Source: Arsenicicoccus sp. oral taxon 190 (GTDB lineage Bacteria; Actinomycetota; Actinomycetes; Actinomycetales; Dermatophilaceae). From it: a stretch of 64,000 nucleotides of DNA. The stretch's first letter is position 1, and each line of letters begins with the position of its first letter. Below the pieces are notes generated by a model, which was not told where the DNA came from, ran no database searches, and saw nothing but the letters and a program-made list of their open reading frames with translations. Below are positions 17,778 to 25,900 of the stretch, piece by piece. A program made the translations under genes and the position numbers. The stretch is taken from assembly GCF_001189535.1 (NCBI RefSeq), contig NZ_CP012070.1, positions 2,232,001 to 2,296,000 on the forward strand, given 5' to 3'.

Positions 17778-19259
17778 ATGGCCGACGCCCTCACCGCCCA
17801 CGAGCTGGTCCGCGCGACCGGCAAGCCCGCCGCCGAGCTCACCAAGGCCGACATCATCGCGTTCGTGGAGAGCCACGGCATCACGATGCTCAACTTCCGC
17901 TACGTCGCGGGGGACGGGCGGCTCAAGAAGCTCAACATCGTCATCACCTCCCGGGAGCACCTCGACCGGGTGCTGACGCTGGGGGAGCGGGTCGACGGGT
18001 CGAGCCTGTTCCCGTTCGTGAGCGCCAGCGCGTCGGACCTGTATGTCGTGCCCCGCTACCGCACCGCCTTCGTCAACCCCTTCGCCGACGAGCCCACGCT
18101 GGACCTGCTCTGCTCCTTCTACGACGTCGACGGGGCGCCGCTCGCGTCGGCGCCCGAGCAGGTGCTGCGGCGCGCGCAGGCCTACCTCGAGGAGACCACC
18201 GGCGCCCGGCTCGAGGCCCTCGGCGAGCTGGAGTACTACCTCTTCAGCGAGGTGGACTCGATCTACCCGATCGTGGAGCAGCGCGGCTACCACGAGGCGC
18301 ACCCCTACTCGAAGTGGGGGAACGTGCGGCGGGAGACCATGGCCCACCTCGCCCGGATGGGCTGCCAGATCAAGTACGGCCACGCCGAGGTCGGCAACAT
18401 CGTCGCCGACGGTCAGGAGATGGTGCAGCACGAGATCGAGTTCCTGCCGGTGCCGGTCCAGGACGCGGCCGACCAGCTGGTCCTCGGCAAGTGGGTGCTG
18501 CGGGAGGTGGCCTACCGGCACGGGCTGCAGGTCAGCTTCGCGCCGAAGATCGTCGTCGGGCAGGCCGGCTCCGGGATGCACTTCCACACCCGCCTGTCCC
18601 GGGACGGGCGCTACGTCTTCGCCGACGCCGACGGGCTGACCGAGGACGCCCACCGGGTCATCGCCGGCTACCTGCAGCGCGCCGCGTCGCTGACCGCCTG
18701 GGGCAACACGGTGCCCACGTCCTACCTGCGGCTGGTGCCGCACCAGGAGGCGCCCACCGCGATCTGCTGGGGCGACCGCAACCGGTCGGTGCTGGTCCGC
18801 GTCCCGCTCGGCTGGCGCGGCATCGGCGACCGCATGGTCCGCGACGCCAACCCCCTGGAGGCTCCCCAGGACATCGACGCCACCGACAGCCAGACCATCG
18901 AGATCCGCTCGCCCGACGGGAGCGCCCACGTGCACCTGCTCCTCGCCGGGCTCGCCGTCGCCGCCCGGACCGGCCTGCTGGGCGAGGACTCGCTGGAGGT
19001 GGCGCGGCGCGGCTACGCCGCCCAGGACGCCTCCCGCGACCCGCACCTGCCGCAGCTGCCCAGCTCGTGCGCCCGGTCCGCCGAGGCGCTGCTGGCTGAC
19101 CGCGCCCACTACGAGGCGGGCGGGGTGTTCCCACCCGGCCTGGTCGACGCGCAGGCGGCGATGCTGCGTGGCTATCACGACGACCAGCTGTCGGAGCGGC
19201 TCTTCGGCAACGCCGACGCGCTGGCCCAGCTGGTCGCCGAGCACCTGCACTGCGGCTGA
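17778..19259 (+). CDS. Glutamine-synthetase family enzyme
   Basis: A 493-residue protein with the glutamine synthetase fold: an N-terminal beta-Grasp domain (about 15-110) and a catalytic domain with GELEYYLF and HAEVGNIVADGQEMVQHEIEF (metal/glutamate sites), GSGMHFHTRLS (His at the active site) and DRNRSVLVRVP (ATP/phosphate arginines). It differs from housekeeping GlnA in length and spacing, and I see no adenylylation-site Tyr segment, so it may ligate glutamate to another amine, as in GlnA3/GlnA4-type enzymes. It lies 130 nt after a peptide-type importer and could act on its cargo (inference). ATG 17778 has AGGAG 6 nt upstream. Confidence 0.8.
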   Translation: MADALTAHELVRATGKPAAELTKADIIAFVESHGITMLNFRYVAGDGRLKKLNIVITSREHLDRVLTLGERVDGSSLFPFVSASASDLYVVPRYRTAFVNPFADEPTLDLLCSFYDVDGAPLASAPEQVLRRAQAYLEETTGARLEALGELEYYLFSEVDSIYPIVEQRGYHEAHPYSKWGNVRRETMAHLARMGCQIKYGHAEVGNIVADGQEMVQHEIEFLPVPVQDAADQLVLGKWVLREVAYRHGLQVSFAPKIVVGQAGSGMHFHTRLSRDGRYVFADADGLTEDAHRVIAGYLQRAASLTAWGNTVPTSYLRLVPHQEAPTAICWGDRNRSVLVRVPLGWRGIGDRMVRDANPLEAPQDIDATDSQTIEIRSPDGSAHVHLLLAGLAVAARTGLLGEDSLEVARRGYAAQDASRDPHLPQLPSSCARSAEALLADRAHYEAGGVFPPGLVDAQAAMLRGYHDDQLSERLFGNADALAQLVAEHLHCG

Positions 19260-19300
19260 CCGGTGCAGCGGATCTCCAGCGGACACCCAGTGCCAGGGCC

Positions 19301-19306
19301 TAGAGT
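19301..19306 (+). promoter_or_regulatory. -10 box TAGAGT of a leaderless gene
   Basis: TAGAGT ends 7 nt before GTG 19314 with no room for a ribosome site. A weak CGGACA at 19280-19285 could be the -35 (15-nt spacing). Confidence 0.5.
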
Positions 19307-19313
19307 CGATCTC

Positions 19314-19763
19314 GTGAGCACCACCGACGGCACCCACGGCACCTCAGCCACCACTCTGCTGGAGCGGGGCGAGCCGCGAGCAGGACTGCCGCAGGCTCCG
19401 GGTGGTGCCCTCGAGACCTTCCGCCTCGAGCTGGGCGACCTGTGGGGCGCGGTGCGGGACCGCTGCGTGGCCCTCGACGACGACGGCGTGGTCGCCCTGT
19501 CCCGGCAGCTGGAGCAGCACCTGCAGACCCACCCCCTCGTGTCCCAGCGGATCGGCGAGCTGGCCAACGACCTGATGGCGCTGATGGCCGGGTGGCAGCA
19601 CTTCGGGGCCGAGGAGCGCGCCGTCCTGGTCGCGGCCATGGCCTACCTCGCGGACGCCGACGACGTGGTGCCCGACCACCTGCCGGGCGGCCTCGACGAC
19701 GACGACCACGTGGTCGGCGCGGCGGTGCGTGCGGTGCTGCGGCCCCGCCGTCGCGTCGCCTGA
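19314..19763 (+). CDS. DUF1232/YkvA-like small protein
   Basis: A 149-residue protein whose C-terminal half (YLADADDVVPDHLPGGLDDDDHV) follows the DUF1232 pattern of a Pro-Asp pair followed by clustered acidic residues. The N-terminal half is helical and carries LETFRLELGDLWGAVRDR. No clear membrane segment. The GTG 19314 start is leaderless; the in-frame sequence before it has no conserved look. Function unknown; a second DUF1232 protein is at 44.7 kb. Confidence 0.6.
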   Translation: MSTTDGTHGTSATTLLERGEPRAGLPQAPGGALETFRLELGDLWGAVRDRCVALDDDGVVALSRQLEQHLQTHPLVSQRIGELANDLMALMAGWQHFGAEERAVLVAAMAYLADADDVVPDHLPGGLDDDDHVVGAAVRAVLRPRRRVA

Positions 19764-19777
19764 CCCGGCGCGCACCG

Positions 19778-20269
19778 GTGACCGGGCGGGACCTCGGGGG
19801 AGAGGGCACGGAGCGCGGCCACGACCAGCCGTGGTGGTCCAGCGGGTCCGAGGGCCCCGGCCGCGCGACCTGGCGCTACCGGGAGGCGGAGGTGGAGCCG
19901 CCGCCGCGGGTGGCGCCGGTCGTCGCCGCGGGAGCCGCGGTGCTGGCCGTGGGCGCCGCCGTCGCGCTCGGGCTGGAGGGGAGGTCGGTCGTCCGTGCCA
20001 CCGTCACGCCGCCGTCAGCTGTCCTGCCCGCCGGCACGGCACCCGCCGCCGGGACGCCCGCCGGCATCGCGCCCACCGGAGCGGCGCTCTCGCTGCCGCT
20101 CCTGCAGGCGCGCGCGGCCGCCGGGGTCCGGCCGAGGCGGGCACCGTGGACCACCCCGTCGGCCACCGTCACGACGGGCGCGCGTCGGCCCGGCGGGCAG
20201 CCACCTCGGCATACAGCCGGTCCAGCTGGTCGGCGCAGCGCTCCTCCAGCGCACGTCGACGCACCTTGA
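19778..20269 (+). CDS. Hypothetical single-pass membrane protein
   Basis: A 163-residue ORF with an N-terminal segment containing PWWSSGSEGPGRATWRYRE, one predicted helix (VAPVVAAGAAVLAVGAAVALGL) and a Pro/Ala/Thr-rich outer part. Third codon positions are almost all G/C until about 20200, supporting translation. The last 101 bases lie antisense to the end of the acyl-CoA ligase gene, where codon use decays, so the true stop may reflect a read-out into that gene. No family recognised. An ORF on the minus strand (19876-20172) shares the same wobble positions, so strand is not certain. Confidence 0.4.
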   Translation: MTGRDLGGEGTERGHDQPWWSSGSEGPGRATWRYREAEVEPPPRVAPVVAAGAAVLAVGAAVALGLEGRSVVRATVTPPSAVLPAGTAPAAGTPAGIAPTGAALSLPLLQARAAAGVRPRRAPWTTPSATVTTGARRPGGQPPRHTAGPAGRRSAPPAHVDAP

Positions 20270-21992
20270 GCGTCGGGGTCAGCAGCCCCGACTCGATGGT
20301 GGGCTCCACGTCCAGGGCCTCGACGGCCCGGATGCGTTCCTGAGAGGGCAGACCCGCGTTGATCTCCTCGACGTGGCGGCGCACGTCGTCCAGCTCGCCG
20401 GCCGCGCCGTCGGCGAGCCGCACGAGGGCCACGAGGCAGGGGCGCCGGTCACCGATGACCACGGCGTGCTCGACGGCCGGGTGCTCGGCGATGCGTCCCT
20501 CGATGGGGGCGGGGGCGATGTTCTTGCCCTGCAGCGTGACGATCAGGTCCTTCAACCGGTCGGTGACCGTCACGAACCCGTCCTCGTCGACCTCGCCCAC
20601 GTCGCCGGTGCGCAGCCAGCCGTCCGCGAGCGCCTGGGCCGTGGCCTCCTCGTCGCGCCAGTAGCCGGACATCAGGTTGGGGCCGCGGTAGAGCAGCTCG
20701 CCCTTCTCGCCAACGCGCAGCTCGCCGTCCTGGATGACGCGGCCCACAGTCCCGAACCGCACCGCCGCCGGGCAGTTGAAGGTCATCAGCGGGCCGGTCT
20801 CGGTCATGCCGTAGCCCTGGCAGACGAGCAGCCCGCCGGCCCAGAAGAACTCCTCGACCTCCCGGCGCAGCGGCGCGCCCCCGGCGGCCAGGACCGACTT
20901 GAGGCCGCCGACGGCGTCGCGGATGTTGTGCAGCACGAGCCGGTCGGCGAGGCGCAGCCGGAGCCGCAGCGAGCGGGAAGGCTCCTCGCCGGCCAGGCGG
21001 CGCCGACCCACCTCGGTGCCGACGCCGATCGCCCAGTCGAAGATCCGCTGCCGCACCGGCGACTTCGCGGCCATGGCGTGCGCGACCGCGTAGACGGTCT
21101 CGTAGAGCTTGGGGACCGCGACCAGGGCCGTTGGCCGCGCCCGCACCAGCTGGTCGGCCACGGTGCGCGGGTCGCGCACGTAGGTGTTGAGGGCGCCGTG
21201 GGACAGCACGAAGAAGGTCCAGGCTCGCTCCAGCGCGTGCGACAGCGGCAGGAAGGCCAGGCTCTGGTCGTGCGGGCCGAAGCCGAAGAACGCGTCCACC
21301 GCGTGGAGCTGGTGCAGCAGCGTGGCGTGGGACAGCGCCACCCCCTTGGGGACACCGGTGGTCCCGGAGGTGTAGATGATCGTGGCGAGGTCGTCGGGCC
21401 GGCCGGCGGCGGTGCGGCGGTCGACCTCGGCGGCCGCATCGTCCGCAGCGCCGTGCGCCGGGTCGCCGGGAGAGCCGTATGCCGAGTCGTCGGCCGGGGT
21501 GACCAGGTCGCTCCAGCGGCCGAGGAGGTCGTCGCCCGCCACGTCCGCGACGCAGCCGACCAGCCGCAGGTCGGGCAGCTCGTCCCGGATGCCGCGCACC
21601 AGCTCCAGCAGGGGCTCGTCGCCCACGAAGACCGCCACCGCGCCGCTGTGGGCGAGCACGTGGCGCGCCTGCTCGGGGGTCGACGTGGGGTAGACGGGCA
21701 CCACGACGGCGCCGACCGCCAGCGCGGCGAGGTCCACCACGCTCCACTGCGGCGTGTTGGGGGAGAGGATCGCGACCCGGTCGCCGGAGGTCACCCCGTG
21801 CCGGACCAGCGTCTCGGCGAGCGCGCGCACGCGGCTCGCCAGCTGCGCGTAGGTCCAGGTCAGCGACTCGTCGTCGAGCACCCGCGTCGCGGGCCGGTCG
21901 GCGTGCTCGACCATCACCCGGGCGTAGAGGCGGGCCAGGTGGTCCTCGGCGAAGCGGGGCGCGGCCCTGCGGCTCGTGGTGGGGTGGGGCAT
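20169..21992 (-). CDS. Long-chain acyl-CoA ligase (AMP-binding, FadD type)
   Basis: A 607-residue AMP-forming acyl-CoA synthetase, activating a carboxylic acid with ATP then loading CoA. The P-loop YTSGTTGVPKG, the GYGMTETGP motif, the hinge region GWLRTGDVGEVDEDGF and the A10-like catalytic lysine in TPTLKVRRRALEE are all intact. The layout is like bacterial FadD15-type long-chain ligases. ATG 21992 has GGAG about 8 nt upstream. It is the last gene of a minus-strand set with a degenerate paralogue and an alpha/beta hydrolase. Confidence 0.9.
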   Translation of the reverse strand: MPHPTTSRRAAPRFAEDHLARLYARVMVEHADRPATRVLDDESLTWTYAQLASRVRALAETLVRHGVTSGDRVAILSPNTPQWSVVDLAALAVGAVVVPVYPTSTPEQARHVLAHSGAVAVFVGDEPLLELVRGIRDELPDLRLVGCVADVAGDDLLGRWSDLVTPADDSAYGSPGDPAHGAADDAAAEVDRRTAAGRPDDLATIIYTSGTTGVPKGVALSHATLLHQLHAVDAFFGFGPHDQSLAFLPLSHALERAWTFFVLSHGALNTYVRDPRTVADQLVRARPTALVAVPKLYETVYAVAHAMAAKSPVRQRIFDWAIGVGTEVGRRRLAGEEPSRSLRLRLRLADRLVLHNIRDAVGGLKSVLAAGGAPLRREVEEFFWAGGLLVCQGYGMTETGPLMTFNCPAAVRFGTVGRVIQDGELRVGEKGELLYRGPNLMSGYWRDEEATAQALADGWLRTGDVGEVDEDGFVTVTDRLKDLIVTLQGKNIAPAPIEGRIAEHPAVEHAVVIGDRRPCLVALVRLADGAAGELDDVRRHVEEINAGLPSQERIRAVEALDVEPTIESGLLTPTLKVRRRALEERCADQLDRLYAEVAARRADARPS

Positions 21993-22076
21993 CGGCTCTC
22001 CGTCCGCTCGTGGTCACCGGTCACGCTAGCCGACAGAGAGGCGGCCGACGCCCCCGGCCGGTCAGCCACTCCCGGG

Positions 22077-24062
22077 TCAGCGACTGCCCGCTGAGCGACT
22101 GCTCGACGTGCGACCTCCCGAGGACCGACCGCTCGACGTGCGACCGCCCGAGGACCTGCTGCCGGAGGACCGACCGCCCGAGGGCCGACGACGGTCCGGG
22201 TCGTCGGTCGCCAGCTGGGCGTACAGCTCATCGATGACGTCGGAGCACTCCCGCTCCAGCCGCTGCCGGCGCACGAACGACGAGGCGCCCGCGGACCCGA
22301 GCTCCTCGAGCCGCGTCGCGGTCAGCCGGAAGGCCCGCACCCGCTGCTCCTGGGACAGCGTCGAGTTGGCGAGCCGCACGGCGTCGCCGACCGCCCGCAC
22401 GACCAGGGGGTCGGTGACGAGCTCCTCGGGCGACGCGGGCGAGGGGTCCCCGCCGACCACCCGGATGTGGCGGGCCAGCTCCAGGTCGGGCTCGACGATG
22501 GCCGCGAGGCAGGGGCGGCCGTGGCCGACGACGACCACGTCGGCGACGACCGGCAGGCCCCGCAACCGGGACTCGACCAGCTGCGGCGCGACGTAGCGCA
22601 GCGAGTCCGTCACGATCATGTCGTCGAGCCGGCTGGTCAGGTGCAGGTAGCCGTCGGCGTCCAGGCGCCCGATCTGGCCGGTGTGCAGCCAGCCGTCGGC
22701 GAGCACGCGCTGGGTCACGGCGGGCAGCCCGAAGTAGCCCCGCATGATCCCCGCCCCGCGCAGCAGCACCTGCCCGTCCGGGTCGATGGCCACCTCCAGG
22801 CTCCCGAGGGGGCGCCCCACCGACCCCGCCCGTATGGCGCCCGGCGCGTTGGTCGTCGCCAGGGCACCGCTCTCCAGGGTGCTCCAGCCGCGGTGCGGGG
22901 GCAGGCCGGCGAGCTCGAGCAGGTGGAGCAGCTCGGGGAGCGCGCCGGTCCCCGCGACGACGAAGACGTCCTTGGGGCCGCCCAGGTGCTCGGCGACGTG
23001 ACGGCCCAGCACGGACTGCGCCACCGCGGTCCGTACCCGGTCGGCGGGGGACGGCGACCGGGTCTGGGCGCCCCGGAGGCCGTCGCGGCGCACCGCGTCC
23101 AAGCACCACGGGACGAGCGAGGACCCGAGGGGCAGGTGTGCGGCGGCCCGGCGGGTCGCCTCCTCCACCAGCCGGCGCAGCACCGGCATCGTCGTCATCA
23201 GCAGGGTCGGGCGCACCTGGCGCAGCGCGGTGCCCACGGTCTCGAGGTCGCGGACCAGGGTCACCGACCCCCCGGACATCAGCGCGAGGACGCTGCTGCC
23301 GTGCTGCAGCCCGTGGTGCAGCGGCAGCGTCGCCACCTCGTGGAGCGGGTCCTCGACGCGGAAGGCCTCGGCGATGGCGCGGACCGTCAGCAGCGTCGAC
23401 CGGTGGGTGAGCACGACGCCGCGCAGCTCCCCGGCGCCACCCACGGTGTAGTCGATGAAGGCGATGTCGTCCGGGCCCCAGGCGTCGCGGCGGCGCTGCG
23501 CCTCGGCCGCGGTCGCGATGTCGAAGGGCGCCGCGAGCAGCCGCGGCCACGAGAAGGTGCCGTGGGTGCCCACCTCGACGCCGAGCTCGTCGACCGCGCT
23601 GCCCATGGCCAGGACCGCCTGGTCGTCCAGCAGCGGCGAGACCCCGGGCCCCTCGTCGAAGCTGATGACCACGCGCAGCGAGGGGAGCCGCCCCGTCACC
23701 CGGGTCAGCTGGTCCACCAGCACGCCCCCGGAGACGAAGGCCACCCGGGCCTCCGTCTCCCGCAGGATGATCGCGAGCTCCTCGGTCGGGGTGGCGGGCC
23801 CGAGGTGCACCACGACGCCGGACGCGGCGAGGATGCCCAGCTCGGCGATGAGCCACTCGGCGCGGTTGTCGGAGACGATCGCGACGGCGTCGCCGGGGTG
23901 CAGCCCGCAGGCGATGAGCGCGTGGCACACCTGCCCCACCTGCGCGGTGAGGTCGGCGTAGGTCCACTCCTGCGCGGTCTCCGTCGCCAGGTCGCGCAGG
24001 GCCGTCGCGTCGGGGCGGTCGGCAGCGCGGGAGAGCAGGTGGTCGCACAGGTGGTCGGTCAT
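22077..24062 (-). CDS. Degenerate AMP-binding ligase paralogue (probable pseudoenzyme)
   Basis: A 661-residue protein clearly of the acyl-CoA ligase family (TYADLTAQVGQVCHAL, LGILAASGVVVHLGP, GWLHTGQIGRLDADGYLHLTSRLDDMIV) but with the catalytic motifs lost. The P-loop region reads DYTVGGAGELRGVVLTH instead of YTSGTTGxPKG, the YGMTE-like motif reads GWSTLESGALATT, and the A10 lysine position is GASSFVRRQRLERE with no Lys. The frame is intact and long, arguing for a maintained non-catalytic role. The C-terminal 40 residues are Ser/Gly/Arg/Thr repeats. ATG 24062 begins the recognisable domain. The intact ligase is 84 nt downstream. Confidence 0.8.
   Translation of the reverse strand: MTDHLCDHLLSRAADRPDATALRDLATETAQEWTYADLTAQVGQVCHALIACGLHPGDAVAIVSDNRAEWLIAELGILAASGVVVHLGPATPTEELAIILRETEARVAFVSGGVLVDQLTRVTGRLPSLRVVISFDEGPGVSPLLDDQAVLAMGSAVDELGVEVGTHGTFSWPRLLAAPFDIATAAEAQRRRDAWGPDDIAFIDYTVGGAGELRGVVLTHRSTLLTVRAIAEAFRVEDPLHEVATLPLHHGLQHGSSVLALMSGGSVTLVRDLETVGTALRQVRPTLLMTTMPVLRRLVEEATRRAAAHLPLGSSLVPWCLDAVRRDGLRGAQTRSPSPADRVRTAVAQSVLGRHVAEHLGGPKDVFVVAGTGALPELLHLLELAGLPPHRGWSTLESGALATTNAPGAIRAGSVGRPLGSLEVAIDPDGQVLLRGAGIMRGYFGLPAVTQRVLADGWLHTGQIGRLDADGYLHLTSRLDDMIVTDSLRYVAPQLVESRLRGLPVVADVVVVGHGRPCLAAIVEPDLELARHIRVVGGDPSPASPEELVTDPLVVRAVGDAVRLANSTLSQEQRVRAFRLTATRLEELGSAGASSFVRRQRLERECSDVIDELYAQLATDDPDRRRPSGGRSSGSRSSGGRTSSGRSSGGRTSSSRSAGSR
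22101..22160 (-). repeat. 30-bp tandem repeat encoding the Ser/Gly/Arg tail
   Basis: Two 30-bp copies (22101-22130 and 22131-22160), starting GCTCGACGTGCGACC, differ at a few bases, and diverged copies continue downstream. They encode the SGGRTSS-type tail of the degenerate ligase. Confidence 0.7.
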
Positions 24063-24117
24063 GCCGCTCCCGGTGGGGTTGGGGCCTTGCCCGACGACGC
24101 TACCGCGGGGCACCGGG

Positions 24118-24981
24118 TCAGGCGGGCAGGACCCGGAAGACCTGCTCCCACCGGTCGGAGGGGATCAGGTGCCCGCAGCCCTCCAGGACGGTCACCCGGG
24201 CGCTGGTGCGGCGCGCCACCGACGACGTGAGCGGGGTCGGCGGCACCAGCTTGTCGTCCTCGCCGACGACCACGCGCAGCGGGGCGCCGTCGATGCGGTC
24301 CAGGTAGTGCTGCGGCAGCGGCCGGGGGGAGCGGATGGTCTTGCAGGCCCGCCCCACGAGGGTCAGCCACTCGACCGCGCAGTCCGAGACCGGCTCGCCC
24401 GGGGCGACGAGGTGCCGCATCAGGGCGCGGGCGCTCGCGGGGGAGGCGTGCAGCGACCACCGGGTGTGGTCGCGCACCAGGCTCGGGGACGTGCTGACCG
24501 GCAGCAGGCCGCCGGGGGCGAGCAGGAACCTCGCGGTCACGGCGGGCCGGTCGGCGCTGAGCGCCACGGCCGCGCCGAGGGAGGACCCGACGAGCGTCAC
24601 GTCGCCGCTGCCGGGCAGCGTCGCGATCTCGTCGAGGACCGCCTCCAGCCAGGTGGAGTACCACACCGTGAGGTCGTGCCGGGGCCGCTCCGGCTGGGAC
24701 AGCCCGGGCTGCCCGGGCAGGTCCAGCGCCCACACGGTCCCGTGGCGGGACAGCACCTCCAGGGCGGTCAGCGAGCTGGTCGCGCTGGAGGCCGTGCCGG
24801 GGAGCCAGAGGTAGCGCGGGGCGCCCTCGCCGACCACGGTGACGTGGGTGGCGACGCTGCCGTCGCCGAGGGGGACGTCCAGGCGCAGCGTCCGATGCGG
24901 CACCGTCCAGCGGTCCAGCGCCGCGGAGCACCACCGCTGCACGGCGGACCGGCCGGCCGGGGAGCGGTAGGCGTCCATCAC
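24118..24981 (-). CDS. Alpha/beta hydrolase
   Basis: A 287-residue alpha/beta-fold hydrolase. The nucleophile elbow is VGSSLGAA (Ser), with Asp in GEDDKLVPP and His in GCGHLIPSD; the oxyanion strand YLWLPGTASS and WALDLPGQPG also fit. No signal peptide. GTG 24981 or ATG 24978 are adjacent in frame; TAGTGT on the minus strand (24990-24995) ends 8 nt before the GTG, so it looks leaderless and starts the three-gene minus-strand set with the two ligase-family genes. Esterase or thioesterase action on lipid substrates is an inference from that context. Confidence 0.8.
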   Translation of the reverse strand: MMDAYRSPAGRSAVQRWCSAALDRWTVPHRTLRLDVPLGDGSVATHVTVVGEGAPRYLWLPGTASSATSSLTALEVLSRHGTVWALDLPGQPGLSQPERPRHDLTVWYSTWLEAVLDEIATLPGSGDVTLVGSSLGAAVALSADRPAVTARFLLAPGGLLPVSTSPSLVRDHTRWSLHASPASARALMRHLVAPGEPVSDCAVEWLTLVGRACKTIRSPRPLPQHYLDRIDGAPLRVVVGEDDKLVPPTPLTSSVARRTSARVTVLEGCGHLIPSDRWEQVFRVLPA

Positions 24982-25051
24982 GGGGCGGAACACTACCCCG
25001 CCGAGCCTCGGGACGCCGCCGCCGTCCGACCGCGTCCCGCGGCCGACGCGC

Positions 25052-25825
25052 TCAGTCGCGCGGGTCGCGGCGCGGGTCGGGCTCGGTCGCGTCGGCGGCG
25101 AGGACCACCCGGCAACCCCCCGGCACGGAGAACGGCTCGACCTGCACGCTGCCCGGGTCGCCCCCGGCGGACTCGACGAGCGCGGCGGCGAGCCCCTGGT
25201 GCACGGTGCACACGACGTGCGGCACGCGCTGCGCCGCGTCGAGCATCGGGCACTGGCGCAGCACGAGCGCGTCCCCGCTCGGCCGCCCCCCGTGGTCGGT
25301 CTCGTCCTCGGGGGCGAAACCCATCTGGTCCAGGCCCTCGCGGAGCCGGTCCCGCGGTCCCTGCTGGTGCTCCACCTGCCGGACCGGGCTGTCCCGCTGC
25401 AGCGAGCGCCCCCATGCGACGCCGGCGGCGTGGGCGATGGAGCGTGCCTCGGGGAGCTCCCCGACCTGGTCGGCCAGGGCGACGGCGAGGGCGGCATACT
25501 CCGACCCGGCCTCGGTGCCGGCCACGGTCGCCTCGTAGCACCAGGCCGGCCGCCCCCGGCCGGTGATGGGTGCCCGGAACCGCCGGGCGAAGCCGGCCTC
25601 GACCAGGGCGTCCAGGTGGGTGCGCACGGTGTTGTTGTGCAGCCGGCACTCCCGGGCCGTCTCGTCGACGGTCATCGGGGCGGCGTGGCGGCGCAGGACG
25701 CGCAGCACCGACTGGCGCGCGGACGTCAGGACCTGCGGCTCGGTGCTCTCGGGGGCCGGGTGCGGGCCCTGCCCCGTGGCGTGGGCACCATCCACGCGCT
25801 GGTCGGGAGCGGGCGAGATGGACAC
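25052..25825 (-). CDS. Winged-helix regulator with conserved cysteines (ArsR/SufR-like, COG2345 type)
   Basis: A 257-residue regulator. The winged-helix domain (about 30-100) reads RQSVLRVLRRH, TVDETARECRLHNNTVRTHLDALVEAGF and GRGRPAWCYE. The C-terminal half carries CPMLDAAQRVPHVVC (C-x13-C) and a further Cys in PGGCRV, the kind of arrangement used by SufR-like proteins to hold an iron-sulfur cluster. The Cys function is inferred. GTG 25825 is chosen because TACACT on the minus strand ends 7 nt upstream (leaderless). It is divergent from the hemerythrin gene and shares its promoter region. Confidence 0.75.
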   Translation of the reverse strand: MSISPAPDQRVDGAHATGQGPHPAPESTEPQVLTSARQSVLRVLRRHAAPMTVDETARECRLHNNTVRTHLDALVEAGFARRFRAPITGRGRPAWCYEATVAGTEAGSEYAALAVALADQVGELPEARSIAHAAGVAWGRSLQRDSPVRQVEHQQGPRDRLREGLDQMGFAPEDETDHGGRPSGDALVLRQCPMLDAAQRVPHVVCTVHQGLAAALVESAGGDPGSVQVEPFSVPGGCRVVLAADATEPDPRRDPRD

Positions 25826-25828
25826 GAC

Positions 25829-25838
25829 CACTAGTGTA
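25829..25838. promoter_or_regulatory. Overlapping divergent -10 boxes at a CACTAGTG palindrome
   Basis: The perfect 8-bp palindrome CACTAGTG (25829-25836) generates TAGTGT on the plus strand (25832-25837) and TACACT on the minus strand (25833-25838). The minus box is 7 nt from GTG 25825; the plus box serves the hemerythrin gene with a leader of about 60 nt. The two genes therefore appear to fire from one shared site, which could also bind a regulator. Confidence 0.55.
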
Positions 25839-25900
25839 GGGAGGCGCACCCGTCCGCCCGTCGCGAGGGTGCCGCGTCACGACTGGAAGGAACGCAGGGC

